This document shows positions 9,131-18,095 of a stretch of DNA of 64,000 nucleotides, one piece after another; the stretch's first letter is position 1; every line of letters starts with the position of its first letter. Position numbers and translations under genes: made by a program. Origin of the DNA: Trueperella pecoris (GTDB lineage Bacteria > Actinomycetota > Actinomycetes > Actinomycetales > Actinomycetaceae); NCBI RefSeq assembly GCF_014926385.1, contig NZ_CP053291.1, positions 2,170,001 to 2,234,000 of the forward strand. Reading direction: 5' to 3'. Under the pieces are notes generated by a model. The model had not been told where the DNA came from. It ran no database searches and saw only the letters and a list, made by a program, of their open reading frames with translations.

Positions 9131-9967
9131 CTAGAACCCGTTCAAGAAGTCGTTGATGAGGTCTCCGAGGGAGCCCAGGATCTCGCTCAACCCGCCGCCA
9201 TTGATGATCGCGGCGACGATGCCTGCGAAGATAAGGAAGCCAGCCGTGCCGCGCCAGCCGGCCTCGGACTTGGCTGTCGGGCGGGAGTTGGTGCTGGACT
9301 TGGTAGCGGCGTGGGATTTCGTGGTCGCGCTGGACGCGTGGTTGCGGGCCGACTTGGGTGCCGGGGCGGGCTCGGGAACGGCGACGCTCTCGTATCCCGG
9401 TAGGAGGCTGTCTTGAACCATCGGCCGGGTTGCGCCTTCGACCGTGACGTTCCGATTCGCCTCTGGGACTCCGCCCATCCAGGCGTCGTATTCGGACTTG
9501 GTGAGCTCGACGCCGTCGAGCGAATAACCCGAGCTATCCGGGATCGTGTTCTTCGACAGGGTGGAGAGCCGATCATTGGCGAAATTCTGCAGGTTGCGGT
9601 TGGCTCGGGCGAGGAAGGAGGTCTCGGGGCTGATGGTCACGCCGGCGAGGCGCCCCACGGTGAAGGTGGACGACGCCGTCATCCCACGTGGCACAGCTGG
9701 GGCCGGTGTGGTGGAGAGCCGGGGAGCCGGGCGGGAGACGGGAGCCGCGGGCTTAGGGGTGGGAGCGGCAGTGTGAGAGCGGGGCTTTTTACGTGCTTGT
9801 TCCCGGGCGGCGCGTTTCATATTTTTCTGGCGGCGCTTGTCCGCCTTGGCGTAGTCGCCAGCGAGGAATGGGGATTCGAGGTTTTCGGTGCGCGGGGGAA
9901 GAGAAAAACCGCGTGAAGAAGATACCCACGCTGAGCCGGTGGTGTTGTCTGACTTGAAACCAACCAT
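9131..9967 (-). CDS. Unknown protein with C-terminal membrane segment
   Basis: I do not recognise this 278-residue protein. The frame opens at 9979, but GGGAGGG sits 5-8 bases before the ATG at 9967 (MVGFKSDNTTG). About residues 45-95 are basic and Pro/Ala-rich (KRRQKNMKRAAREQARKK, then PAAPVSRPAPR). A middle block with SPETSFLARANRNLQNFAND and LTKSEYDAWMGG may be folded. The last 45 residues hold one hydrophobic helix (AGFLIFAGIVAAIINGGG), followed by an amphipathic end. It is coupled to the MATE exporter by a 2-bp gap. It could be a membrane-tethered accessory protein, but no function can be given. Confidence 0.7.
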   Translation of the reverse strand: MVGFKSDNTTGSAWVSSSRGFSLPPRTENLESPFLAGDYAKADKRRQKNMKRAAREQARKKPRSHTAAPTPKPAAPVSRPAPRLSTTPAPAVPRGMTASSTFTVGRLAGVTISPETSFLARANRNLQNFANDRLSTLSKNTIPDSSGYSLDGVELTKSEYDAWMGGVPEANRNVTVEGATRPMVQDSLLPGYESVAVPEPAPAPKSARNHASSATTKSHAATKSSTNSRPTAKSEAGWRGTAGFLIFAGIVAAIINGGGLSEILGSLGDLINDFLNGF

Positions 9968-10157
9968 GAGCCCTCCCATTTAAATCTTTGACGATCTCCA
10001 CAATACGCTAGCGGTATGTGAGTAAGAACCGTGTGGGGACGGGGCCCCTAAACACGCCGGGCGACGGTGTGTTCTTAAAGTAAAGGTGTGTTCTTCATGT
10101 AGGTGAAGATTGCAGAGGTCTGCAAGTTTGACTAACTTTCGGTTCGGTATCCACTGC

Positions 10158-10338
10158 TGTGGATAAAGCTGGGGACGACATTGCGCGGAAAGATAGGCTA
10201 GTGTCCACAGAATCGCAAAAATGTGTGTAAAGGTGTGGATAACGTGGCAAGTTATCCCTTTAATAATCCACACATCCACACTAAATGTCCACAGCATTTC
10301 TTCAACAATACACAATTCACAGGTCATTCTGTGGATAA
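10158..10338. promoter_or_regulatory. Cluster of DnaA-box-like sites in the 9968-10428 intergenic region
   Basis: Three exact TGTGGATAA sites (the TTATCCACA DnaA-box consensus on the other strand) occur at 10158-10166, 10234-10242 and 10330-10338. Near-matches on the opposite strand are TAATCCACA (10264-10272), ACATCCACA (10272-10280) and ATGTCCACA (10285-10293). The stretch is visibly AT-richer than its surroundings and lies directly upstream of dnaB. Further left, 10060-10100 has a short duplication of GGTGTGTTCTT. No gene is seen in 9968-10428. The sites could regulate dnaB, titrate DnaA, or be part of an origin; dnaA and dnaN are not in the window. Confidence 0.6.
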
Positions 10339-10428
10339 CTTCTTTATCTTTCTCGAACTGAATTTGACATCCGACTTTCAGGTATGTGTATAGAGAGAGT
10401 AGAAACGGGCCGAAACTCAGGAGGGTCA

Positions 10429-11772
10429 GTGAACGAAGTATCGAGTGCGTCCTTTGATCGCATTCCGCCGCAGGACATCGAAGCCGAACGTTCGGTACTC
10501 GGCGGAATGATGATTAACAAGGATGCGATTGCGGACGTCCTGGAAATCCTCAAAGCGGAGGACTTCTACCGCCCTGCCCACTCCTTGGTCTATTCCGCCG
10601 TTCTTGACCTCTTCAGTCGCGGCGAACCCGCCGACGCCATCACCGTGGCGGCGGAAATTGCCCGCCGCGGCGAACTCGAACGCGTGGGCGGGCGAACCTA
10701 CATCTTCGACCTCGTCAACGGGGTGCCGACCGCGGCCAACTCCGGCTATTACGCCCACATCGTGCGCGAGCAGGCTCAGCTGCGCAGCCTCATCGAGGTG
10801 GGCACGCGCATCACCCAGCTCGGCTACACAACGGACGGGGCCGACGTGGCCGAACTGCTCAACATGGCCCAGGCCGAGGTCTTCAACATGACCGAGTCGC
10901 GTACAAAGAACGACTACGCGACCTTCCGAGAGATCATTCCCGGCCTCGTCGAGGAGTTGGAGACGAACGCGAGCCGGGACGGCGCCGTCGCGGGCCTGGC
11001 CACCGGCTTCCACGATCTTGACGCCGTACTCAACGGCTTGCGCCCGGGCCAGATGGTGATCGTCGCCGCCCGCCCCGGCATGGGAAAGACGACCATTGCC
11101 ATGGATTTTTGCCGACACATTGCCTTCAGGGAAAACAAGCCGGTGGCCTTCTTCTCTCTCGAAATGGGGCGCACGGAGCTCGCGATGCGCGTGCTCGCCG
11201 CCGAGAGCGAGGTCCCGCTCGGAGCGTTGATCTCGGGAGACATCCGCCAAAACCAGTGGGAACGCATCTCCAGGACGATCGAGAGAATCGCGGACGGCCC
11301 ACTCTTCGTTGACGATTCGCCAAACCTGACGATGATGGAAATCCGTGCTAAGTCCCGCCGCATGCGCCAGCAGAACCACATCGAGCTCATCGTCATCGAC
11401 TACCTTCAGCTCTTGACCTCCGGCGGCCGATCGCCCGAATCGCGCCAGCAAGAGGTTTCGGAATTCTCCCGTTCCATCAAGCTTTTGGCCAAAGAGCTCG
11501 GCGTCCCGATCATCGCGATCGCCCAGCTCAACCGTAACCCGGAACAGCGTAACGACAAGACCCCGCAGGTCTCCGACCTTCGCGAGTCCGGCTCGCTCGA
11601 ACAGGACGCCGACGTCGTCATGCTCATCAACCGTCCCCAAGCCGAGGATGGCTCCCTCGACCAGCCTCCCGCCGAGGTGATCGTGGGCAAGAACCGTTCC
11701 GGCCCCACGGCCAAGATCGAACTCGCTTTCCAAGGCAACTACACGCGCTTTGCTAGTTTCGGTGGAGAATAA
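10429..11772 (+). CDS. dnaB: Replicative DNA helicase DnaB
   Basis: Hexameric replication-fork helicase, 447 residues from GTG 10429. An ATG at 10384 is in frame but has no ribosome binding site, whereas AGGAGGG lies at 10419-10425, giving a rather short 4-base gap. The N-terminal domain begins RIPPQDIEAERSVLGGMM. The RecA-like domain has Walker A RPGMGKTT (about 215-222), the FSLEMGR motif, Walker B VIDYLQLL, and the SDLRESGSLEQDAD arginine-finger region. No intein is present. It is transcribed alone downstream of the DnaA-box cluster. Length and motifs are normal for the family. Confidence 0.96.
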   Translation: MNEVSSASFDRIPPQDIEAERSVLGGMMINKDAIADVLEILKAEDFYRPAHSLVYSAVLDLFSRGEPADAITVAAEIARRGELERVGGRTYIFDLVNGVPTAANSGYYAHIVREQAQLRSLIEVGTRITQLGYTTDGADVAELLNMAQAEVFNMTESRTKNDYATFREIIPGLVEELETNASRDGAVAGLATGFHDLDAVLNGLRPGQMVIVAARPGMGKTTIAMDFCRHIAFRENKPVAFFSLEMGRTELAMRVLAAESEVPLGALISGDIRQNQWERISRTIERIADGPLFVDDSPNLTMMEIRAKSRRMRQQNHIELIVIDYLQLLTSGGRSPESRQQEVSEFSRSIKLLAKELGVPIIAIAQLNRNPEQRNDKTPQVSDLRESGSLEQDADVVMLINRPQAEDGSLDQPPAEVIVGKNRSGPTAKIELAFQGNYTRFASFGGE

Positions 11773-11786
11773 GGCGAGCCTCTACA

Positions 11787-11824
11787 ATGGCTTGAGGGCG
11801 CTCATATGAGTACCCTCAAGCCAT
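11787..11824 (+). terminator. Long hairpin after dnaB
   Basis: Perfect 12-bp arms, ATGGCTTGAGGG (11787-11798) and CCCTCAAGCCAT (11813-11824), enclose CTCATATGAG, itself a palindrome. There is no T-run, so it may be a transcript-end stabiliser rather than a classical terminator. A second small hairpin (ACCCTC-ATAA-GAGGGT, 11871-11886) sits just before the ribosome binding site of the next gene. Confidence 0.5.
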
Positions 11825-11897
11825 GCGTGACCCAGGTGATAGACGGCGTCGTCTTGTTCAGCTAGCCTGAACCCTCATAAGAGGGTGAGAAGGAAAA

Positions 11898-13187
11898 GTG
11901 TCGCGCACATTTGAATCGTTTGAAGTCAGGAATTATCGCTACTATTTTGCAGGCGCACTCATATCGAACGTCGGTACTTGGATTCACCGTATTGCCCAAG
12001 ATTGGCTAGTTCTCACCGACCTTACCCAGGGTTCCTCGGCGGCCCTTGGCATTGTGACCGCGCTACAATTTCTTGCGATCCCCTTCCTCGCACCCTACGC
12101 CGGAGGCGTGGTCGATCGGCTAGATAAACGCAAAGTTCTCCTAGTTACCCAGGTCCTCCTCACCCTCAACGCAATCGCCACATGGTTGGTGGTCTACACC
12201 GGTGTCGTCGAACTATGGCACATCTATGTTCTCGCCTTTACCCAAGGCATCATCATCGCCTTCGATAATCCAGCTCGCGGCGCGTTCGTACCCGAAATCG
12301 TCTCCCAGGAACGTTTATCGAATGCGGTCGGCTTGAATTCGACGTCGTTCAATGCGGCCCGGCTCGTTGGTCCAGGTGCCGCGGGATTGATGATTGCGGC
12401 GTTCCATAACGACGTCGCGCCCGCGCTGTTTATCAACACGTTTTCTTTTGTCGGAATGTTTGTTGCGCTCCTTGCCATGAAAACTGGCGAACTACACCCC
12501 TCTCCACGAGCCACCAAGAAGGGCGCTACGCGTGGCGGTTTCGCATACGTCAAGTCCAAGCCCGAAATTGTTGTGCTGCTTGTGATTGTCTTTATGCTGG
12601 GCACATTTGGCCTGAACTTCCAGATTTTCAACGCCACGATGGCGACCGCCATTTTCGGCAAGGGCTCGGGCGAATACGGCTTGCTGGGCACGATCATGGC
12701 GGTGGGCACGCTGGCCGGTGCGCTGATGGCGGCACGACGCCGTCGTCCCCGGTTGCGCACCATCCTTATGTCACTTTTGGCCTTCTCGTTGGCGACCATC
12801 GCCTTGGCCTTCACACCGAATTACGTATCGTATTCTGTGCTTCTAGTACCTGCTGGATTCTTTTCGTTGACCGTGATGACGAGTGCGAACGCGGCCGTGC
12901 AACTTGCCTCTGATCCGCTTTTCCGGGGGCGCGTCATGGCGATTTACATGGCGATTTTCCTTGGCGGGACGCCGATGGGCGCGCCGATTATCGGCTGGAT
13001 GGGAGAAGCGTTCGGCCCGCGCTCGACCCTCCTCCTCGGCGGGGGCCTGAACCTGCTCACGGTGGTGGGAATCTTGCTGTACTTCCGCACAAAGGGTCTG
13101 CGCTTGCATCTCCACGTGTGCAACTACCTGCCGCGTGTTCATGCCGAGTGGACGATCCAGGCCAACGAGAAGATGGTGGGCATGTAG
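11898..13187 (+). CDS. MFS transporter (EntS/DUF894-like exporter)
   Basis: Major facilitator protein of 429 residues with GTG start at 11898, preceded by AGAAGGAAAA. It shows about 12 hydrophobic helices and the loop-2/3 region PYAGGVVDRLDKRKVLL, which is the MFS D-R-x-x-[KR]-[KR] signature. The N-terminal half (FRNYRYYFAGALISNVGTWIHRIAQDW in part: YYFAGALISNVGTWI) is typical of the EntS-like exporter subfamily, many of which export siderophores or macrolides. The C-terminal cytoplasmic tail is about 30 residues. It is monocistronic; no neighbour suggests a substrate. Confidence 0.88.
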   Translation: MSRTFESFEVRNYRYYFAGALISNVGTWIHRIAQDWLVLTDLTQGSSAALGIVTALQFLAIPFLAPYAGGVVDRLDKRKVLLVTQVLLTLNAIATWLVVYTGVVELWHIYVLAFTQGIIIAFDNPARGAFVPEIVSQERLSNAVGLNSTSFNAARLVGPGAAGLMIAAFHNDVAPALFINTFSFVGMFVALLAMKTGELHPSPRATKKGATRGGFAYVKSKPEIVVLLVIVFMLGTFGLNFQIFNATMATAIFGKGSGEYGLLGTIMAVGTLAGALMAARRRRPRLRTILMSLLAFSLATIALAFTPNYVSYSVLLVPAGFFSLTVMTSANAAVQLASDPLFRGRVMAIYMAIFLGGTPMGAPIIGWMGEAFGPRSTLLLGGGLNLLTVVGILLYFRTKGLRLHLHVCNYLPRVHAEWTIQANEKMVGM

Positions 13188-13252
13188 CGCTGAGGCTGGC
13201 CCGCGCCGGGCGCGTAGCCGGTTCTCGTGTGGCCGGGACCCGCGTGCCGGAT

Positions 13253-14146
13253 TTAACGCGTGTCCGCGCCGAAGACGCGGATCGTGTTGTGGTCAATCTG
13301 GCTGGCCAGCTCCGCCTCCTCGATCCCTCGTAGCTGCGCCAACTCGCCGATGGTGGATCGGAGGGCCTCGGCGACGCCGCGGGCGAGCGCGCCCGCGACG
13401 TCGGCCGCTGGACCCGCGCTCGCGTCGGCGCTCGCGGGCTCGGATGGCAGGTCGGTTTCGAGAAGGAGGCGATCGGCAGGAACCTGGGTGACGTATGCTC
13501 GCCCCCGCTTGGACTCCAGCATCTGCCGGCTGACCGAGATGTACCCGCCGGCGCGGATGAGGCGGGTCAGTTCGTCGCTGGTGCCGGCGAAGCGATGGAA
13601 GACGGGAATCGTGGCGGCGGCGTCGAGCCCGCAGGAGGCAGCGAGGTCGAGCACCTGGGAGGCACTGCGAACCGTGTGGATGGAAAGCACGGTGGGCGCG
13701 CCCGACTCCGAGCCTTGAAGGATGGTGAAAAGTTGGCGGAGTATGTCCATCTGAAGCTCGGCGGGGACGGCCTCGAGACGCCGGGGCGAAAAGTCGAGTC
13801 CGATTTCGCCCACGAACCGGGTGCGCGAAAGCGCGTCGGCAAAGACGTTCAGCTCGCTGCCGTAGTCCGGGGTCATATACCAAGGGTGGTATCCGACGGA
13901 CAGTGGCGGCGCGGCTGCCGGCGTCGCCGCTGTGACCGAGGTCGTCGACGTGACCGATGTGGCCGACGTGAGCGATGCGTCCGCAGCGAGGCGGGCATGC
14001 TCGGCTTCTTCGAGGTCGAGGAAGCCGGACGGAGTTAGCGTCTGGGCAATAATCCCGACGCCGTGACCAGCGATCTGCTCGAGAAACGGCCCGCGCGCCT
14101 GAGGAGGTAGGAAGTCGTAGTGAAAATGGGTGTCGAGGGTGTTCAT
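13253..14146 (-). CDS. TatD family metal-dependent hydrolase
   Basis: Amidohydrolase-fold protein of 297 residues. Metal ligands can be traced: HxH at His7/His9 (DTHFHYD), Glu114 in VGEIGLDF, a histidine in LSIHTVR, a histidine in PVFHRFAG, and the Asp of LLETDLP. Family members act as 3'-5' exonucleases or phosphodiesterases. An odd Ala/Ser/Thr-Val stretch (about residues 61-79, SATSVTSTTSVTAATPAAA) inserts in a loop. Its ATG overlaps the stop of tcdA by 4 bp (ATGA), so the two form an operon. The substrate cannot be told from sequence. Confidence 0.85.
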   Translation of the reverse strand: MNTLDTHFHYDFLPPQARGPFLEQIAGHGVGIIAQTLTPSGFLDLEEAEHARLAADASLTSATSVTSTTSVTAATPAAAPPLSVGYHPWYMTPDYGSELNVFADALSRTRFVGEIGLDFSPRRLEAVPAELQMDILRQLFTILQGSESGAPTVLSIHTVRSASQVLDLAASCGLDAAATIPVFHRFAGTSDELTRLIRAGGYISVSRQMLESKRGRAYVTQVPADRLLLETDLPSEPASADASAGPAADVAGALARGVAEALRSTIGELAQLRGIEEAELASQIDHNTIRVFGADTR

Positions 14147-14919
14147 GACTCTGTGGGCGGCTGGTTGGCGTCGGCGGGCCCGCCGATCCGCGGGGCGAGC
14201 GGCATCTTTTCAAGCCCGGCCAGGCGGCGAAGCACCTTGCCGGCGAGCATCTGGCCCATGATCGGGGGCATGTAGCTCATCGTGCCGAGGGTTTCGGCCT
14301 TGGTGCCATTGCCTTTATCTGCGATGGCCACGGGCACTTCGGTGGAATAGAGAACCTCGAGGCCGCGGATTCGCCGCCGCATGCACACCAGCCGGATTGC
14401 TTTGGCGAGCGGGCAATACTCCGTCTTGTTGACTTTGGCGAAGGTGAGTTTCGACGGGTCGAGTTTGTTGCCTCCGCCCATAGAGGCCAGGAGGTGTACG
14501 CCGTTTTCTGCACACCACTGCGCGATTTCGATCTTGCTGGCGACGACGTCGATGCAGTCGATGACGTAGTCCGGGCGGGGGAACTGGGCGAATACGGATG
14601 CGAGGTTGTCGCGGTTGATGTAGACCTGCTGGGCGTGGGTGACGCAGTCGGGGTTGATGTCCGCGACCATGTTGGCCATGACTTCGGCCTTGACCTTGCC
14701 GACGGTCGAGACGAAGGCGAGTGCCTGGCGGTTGATGTTACTTTCCTCGACGACGTCGCGGTCCAGGAGAATGAGGGTGCCCACGCCGCCGCGGGCGAGT
14801 GCCTCGGCGCAACTCGACCCGACGCCTCCGAGCCCGACGACCATGACTGTTGCGCCGGTGAGTTTGGACAGCCCCTCCTTGCCGAGGATGAGTTCGAGGC
14901 GGGCGAAGCGTTCGGGCAT
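14143..14919 (-). CDS. tcdA: tRNA threonylcarbamoyladenosine dehydratase (TcdA-like, E1 family)
   Basis: ThiF/MoeB/HesA-type adenylating enzyme, 258 residues. The nucleotide-binding motif VVGLGGVGSSCAEALARGG (about 27-45) starts a Rossmann domain, followed by DRDVVEESNINRQALAF, where Asn-Arg contact ATP. TcdA cyclises t6A37 of ANN-decoding tRNAs to ct6A using ATP. It lacks the CxxC pairs of MoeB/ThiF, and its length matches TcdA. It is the first gene of a two-gene unit with the TatD protein; the start at 14919 has no strong ribosome binding site. The 14920-15139 gap holds no gene. Confidence 0.85.
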   Translation of the reverse strand: MPERFARLELILGKEGLSKLTGATVMVVGLGGVGSSCAEALARGGVGTLILLDRDVVEESNINRQALAFVSTVGKVKAEVMANMVADINPDCVTHAQQVYINRDNLASVFAQFPRPDYVIDCIDVVASKIEIAQWCAENGVHLLASMGGGNKLDPSKLTFAKVNKTEYCPLAKAIRLVCMRRRIRGLEVLYSTEVPVAIADKGNGTKAETLGTMSYMPPIMGQMLAGKVLRRLAGLEKMPLAPRIGGPADANQPPTES

Positions 14920-15139
14920 GTGGTCTCGATTCTGCGTGGGGAGAGTGCGTTACTAGGATAGCGGCGGACGACGCCGTCCGGGCGCACGTGTCCGAGGTGC
15001 TTGGGGTGTTCGTTGACCGTGGCGCGGTCATTGACTTCGGGAAATCTGTGGCAAGCGTTTCCATTTGTCAGACATCTGATTTACGGTATGGGGGTGTCCT
15101 TTATCCACGGCACATTAGACCAACGAAGGAGTTGATTGC

Positions 15140-17935
15140 ATGACCCGACGTGCCCGTCGGTGGCTCATTGCCGCTGCGGCGTCAGCACTCGTCGCATCAG
15201 GGCTCACCGCGTCGCCCGCATTCGCACAGGACGAGCCACTCACCACGGCTCCGGCGGCGAAGGAACGCGGAGCTAACCAGCCCACTGTAGATATCAGCCA
15301 GACTGACATGACTGAACGCCTCGCACTTGCCCAGCGCAAGGACGGCGAGATCTACTATCGAATCCCAGCCATCACGGCCACGCCGAAGGGCGACCTCATC
15401 GTCGCTTTCGATGAGCGCCCACTGAGCGCCAACGACCCCGGTAAGCATGCAGTTCGCGGTTTTAACGGCGAAGACTGGTTTACCGGTATGAAGGCTCGCA
15501 ACATCGCGACCTGGAAGAACGGCGAGGACTCGCCGAACCCGAACTCGATCAAGCAGTGGAGGCTCAAGAAGGGCAGCACTAAGTGGGAGGATGACGGCTA
15601 CGTATGCAAGGGCAACCCCGTCGGCGATTGGTCGAAGATTAATGGTTGCTCCGATCCCTCCTACGTGGTCGACTGGGAAACCGGAAAGATCTTTAATTTC
15701 CACGTTCGCTCATACGAGGCCGGTATTCAGGAGTCTCAGCGCGGCAACGACGAAACGAGCCGCAAGGTGATCCAGGTTGAGGTTTCGACGTCCACCGACG
15801 ACGGCCACAACTGGGAAAGTAAGATCATTACAGCAACGGTAACCCCAGATAAGAATGTAGCCTGGCGATTCGCCGCTTCCGGCCAGGGAATCCAGATCCG
15901 CAACGGCGAGCACGCCGGCCGCCTCGTGCAGCAATTCACGCGCACAGAGAAGCACGGGACTGCCCAGCAGGCTTTCTCCCTCTACTCGGACAATGGAGGC
16001 GAGACCTGGACCGCAGGTCAGCCCATCGGCACCGAGATGGACGAGAACAAGGTCGTGGAGCGCTCGGACGGGTCGCTGCTGATGAGCTCCCGCGACAGGA
16101 CTGGCAACAATAAGGTTCGTTGGCAGGCTGAGTCCTTCGACGGTGGCCAGACGTGGCAGAACGTCAAGACGGTCAATGACATCGTCGATGGTAAGACCAA
16201 CGGCCAGCCGGTCCGCGCGTTCCCGAACGCCAAGGGCGACGACCCGCGCGCGAAGGTCCTCCTTTTCGCCAACGCCCAGACCCTAACCGGAAACAACAAC
16301 CGTCACAAGGGTACCATCTGGATGTCCTGCGACGACGGCAAGACCTGGCCGATCCACAAGGTGTTCAACGAGGATTCCACCGGATACGCCACCATCACCG
16401 TCCAGCACGACGGCCGCATCGGCCTCGTGACCGAAGACGGTCAAGGCTCGACCAAGGAACTCGGCATCTACTACCGCTCCTTCGGCATCAACTGGCTGGG
16501 CAAGACATGCGCCACGATGACCGCTCCTGATGTCGAGGTCGCCAAGGCCCCGGCCACGGTCGACATCACCGCAAAGATCGACACCCTGGGCGCGGACCCG
16601 GCGGGCCACGTCGTCGTCGAGAAGCTGCCTGCAGGCTGGACCGCGGAGAAGACCCCGGTGACGAAGGACAACGCAGGCGCAGTCACGGTCAAGGTTAACG
16701 TTCCGGCGGATGCGAACGACGGCGACTACGACCTCTCGCTTCGCTACACGGGCGACAAGGGCGCGGTTGCGGCCGCGGCGTTCAAGGTGAAGGTCAAGGA
16801 CACCAGCCGCATCGCGCGCGAGCACATCACGGACGTGTGGGCGAACTCGTTCGATCAAGTTCAGAATAGGCAAATTAAGGATGCCTTTGATGGTGACGAA
16901 TCGACGTTCTGGCATTCGCAGTGGAAGGACAAGTCGCCTGATATTGCGAATAACCACCACATCGTGGCGACCCTCGATCATCCGTACGACCTGACGAAGA
17001 TCACCTACCTGGCGCCACAACGACAGGAGCAAAACGGCTCGTTCAAGAAGTACGAGGTGCTGACGGCGTCGTTGCCGGAGGGCAAGAAGTGCCAGGACGT
17101 GACCGAGTGGAAGTCGGCCGGCACGGGCACCCTCGCATACAACAAGTCCGCCTACCTGCCACTGGCCTTCGACGCCGCGAAGGCCAAGGACGCGCAGTGC
17201 GTGAAGATCCACGTGACCGGGGAGCAGACGGCAAGCGTCAACGCTGCGGCAGCGGAAATCCGCCTCTACGGCGAGCAGTCGGGCATACCGTCGACGGAGC
17301 TTGAGCCGGCGATTGTGTCTGATGGCAAGGTCGAGCTCGACAAGAAGACCGTTGAGCAGGGCTCCACGCTGACCATCACCGGTAAGGACTTCGCCCCGAA
17401 GGAGGCCGTCAAGGTGACGGTTCATTCCGATCCCGTGACCGTCTTCGAAGGCAAGGCCGACGACAAGGGCGGACTCGTCAAGACGTGGACCGTTCCTGCG
17501 GACTTCGCCGTTGGCACCCACACCGTTCGAATCGACGGCGCCTACTCGGCGGCTGAGGCAAAGTTCGAGGTCAAGAAGGCGCCCGAGGCTGAGCCCGCCA
17601 AGCCCGAGCCCACCAAGCCCGGTGTGAGCACCGGCTCGGTTGACGGTGGCACGTCGACGAACTCGGATCAGCTTGAGGGTAAAGTCATCATCCCGGCGAT
17701 TCCGTTGGAGCCGGCAATCACGCCGAAGCCGAAGCCCACCGAAGAGCCGAAGCCCACCGAGAAGCCGAAGCCCACCGAGAAGCCGAAGCCCACCGAAGAG
17801 CCGGTTGTCGAGGCTCCGGCTCCGAAGTCAAAGCTCGCACACACGGGCATGTCCGCCGAGACCTATGCGGGTGCGGCGCTCATGACGCTGATGGCAGGCG
17901 CGGCGCTCGTCACGCTACGACGTCGTCAGGCGTAA
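15140..17935 (+). CDS. nanH: Cell-wall-anchored multidomain sialidase (LAHTG)
   Basis: Exo-alpha-sialidase of 931 residues. It has a signal peptide (about 1-30, ASPAFA) and a GH33 propeller with the RIP arginine motif YYRIPAI (74-76) and four Asp boxes (STDDGHNW 218-225, YSDNGGETW 282-290, SFDGGQTW 332-339, SCDDGKTW 396-403). A NEW3-like beta domain (about 463-555) and an F5/8 type C / CBM32 sugar-binding domain (about 560-715) follow. An Ig-like module (about 733-812) nearly matches the nucleotidase at 5074. The end has KPTEEP/KPTEKP repeats, LAHTG, a TM helix and RRRQA. It releases sialic acid from host glycans at the cell surface, a likely virulence or nutrition factor. GAAGGAG precedes the ATG. 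Confidence 0.96.
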   Translation: MTRRARRWLIAAAASALVASGLTASPAFAQDEPLTTAPAAKERGANQPTVDISQTDMTERLALAQRKDGEIYYRIPAITATPKGDLIVAFDERPLSANDPGKHAVRGFNGEDWFTGMKARNIATWKNGEDSPNPNSIKQWRLKKGSTKWEDDGYVCKGNPVGDWSKINGCSDPSYVVDWETGKIFNFHVRSYEAGIQESQRGNDETSRKVIQVEVSTSTDDGHNWESKIITATVTPDKNVAWRFAASGQGIQIRNGEHAGRLVQQFTRTEKHGTAQQAFSLYSDNGGETWTAGQPIGTEMDENKVVERSDGSLLMSSRDRTGNNKVRWQAESFDGGQTWQNVKTVNDIVDGKTNGQPVRAFPNAKGDDPRAKVLLFANAQTLTGNNNRHKGTIWMSCDDGKTWPIHKVFNEDSTGYATITVQHDGRIGLVTEDGQGSTKELGIYYRSFGINWLGKTCATMTAPDVEVAKAPATVDITAKIDTLGADPAGHVVVEKLPAGWTAEKTPVTKDNAGAVTVKVNVPADANDGDYDLSLRYTGDKGAVAAAAFKVKVKDTSRIAREHITDVWANSFDQVQNRQIKDAFDGDESTFWHSQWKDKSPDIANNHHIVATLDHPYDLTKITYLAPQRQEQNGSFKKYEVLTASLPEGKKCQDVTEWKSAGTGTLAYNKSAYLPLAFDAAKAKDAQCVKIHVTGEQTASVNAAAAEIRLYGEQSGIPSTELEPAIVSDGKVELDKKTVEQGSTLTITGKDFAPKEAVKVTVHSDPVTVFEGKADDKGGLVKTWTVPADFAVGTHTVRIDGAYSAAEAKFEVKKAPEAEPAKPEPTKPGVSTGSVDGGTSTNSDQLEGKVIIPAIPLEPAITPKPKPTEEPKPTEKPKPTEKPKPTEEPVVEAPAPKSKLAHTGMSAETYAGAALMTLMAGAALVTLRRRQA
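17729..17800 (+). repeat. 18-bp tandem repeat encoding the sialidase wall-spanning stalk
   Basis: Four head-to-tail 18-bp units (CCGAAGCCCACCGAAGAG or ...GAGAAG) encode KPTEEP/KPTEKP. Such in-frame repeats extend the protein through the cell wall and can change copy number by slippage without breaking the frame. Confidence 0.85.
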
Positions 17936-17962
17936 CCCGGCACGCTTGATGTGTACTGAGTG

Positions 17963-17993
17963 AACAGGGGCAGCCAACCGGCTGCCCCTGTTT
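17963..17993. terminator. Bidirectional terminator between sialidase and HD-protein genes
   Basis: A 13-bp perfect stem, AACAGGGGCAGCC (17963-17975) with 17980-17992, closes loop AACC and is followed by TTTC on the plus strand. It lies between the convergent sialidase and HD-hydrolase genes and could serve both. Confidence 0.75.
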
Positions 17994-18095
17994 CGTGCCA
18001 TGAGAAACGATGCTGCGTTCGGCGTGTCGGCCGAGTTCGGCATCGCGCTGGCGGCGTCGTGCTCGCAAACCGGCGAGCGGCCGCCGATCCGCCAG

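Noticed and set aside
10426-11733. 435-residue ORF opposite dnaB
   Set aside because: Shadow frame; dnaB motifs are decisive on the plus strand.
16283-17521. 412-residue ORF opposite the sialidase
   Set aside because: Shadow of the sialidase, Arg/Val/Leu-rich only because of GC bias.
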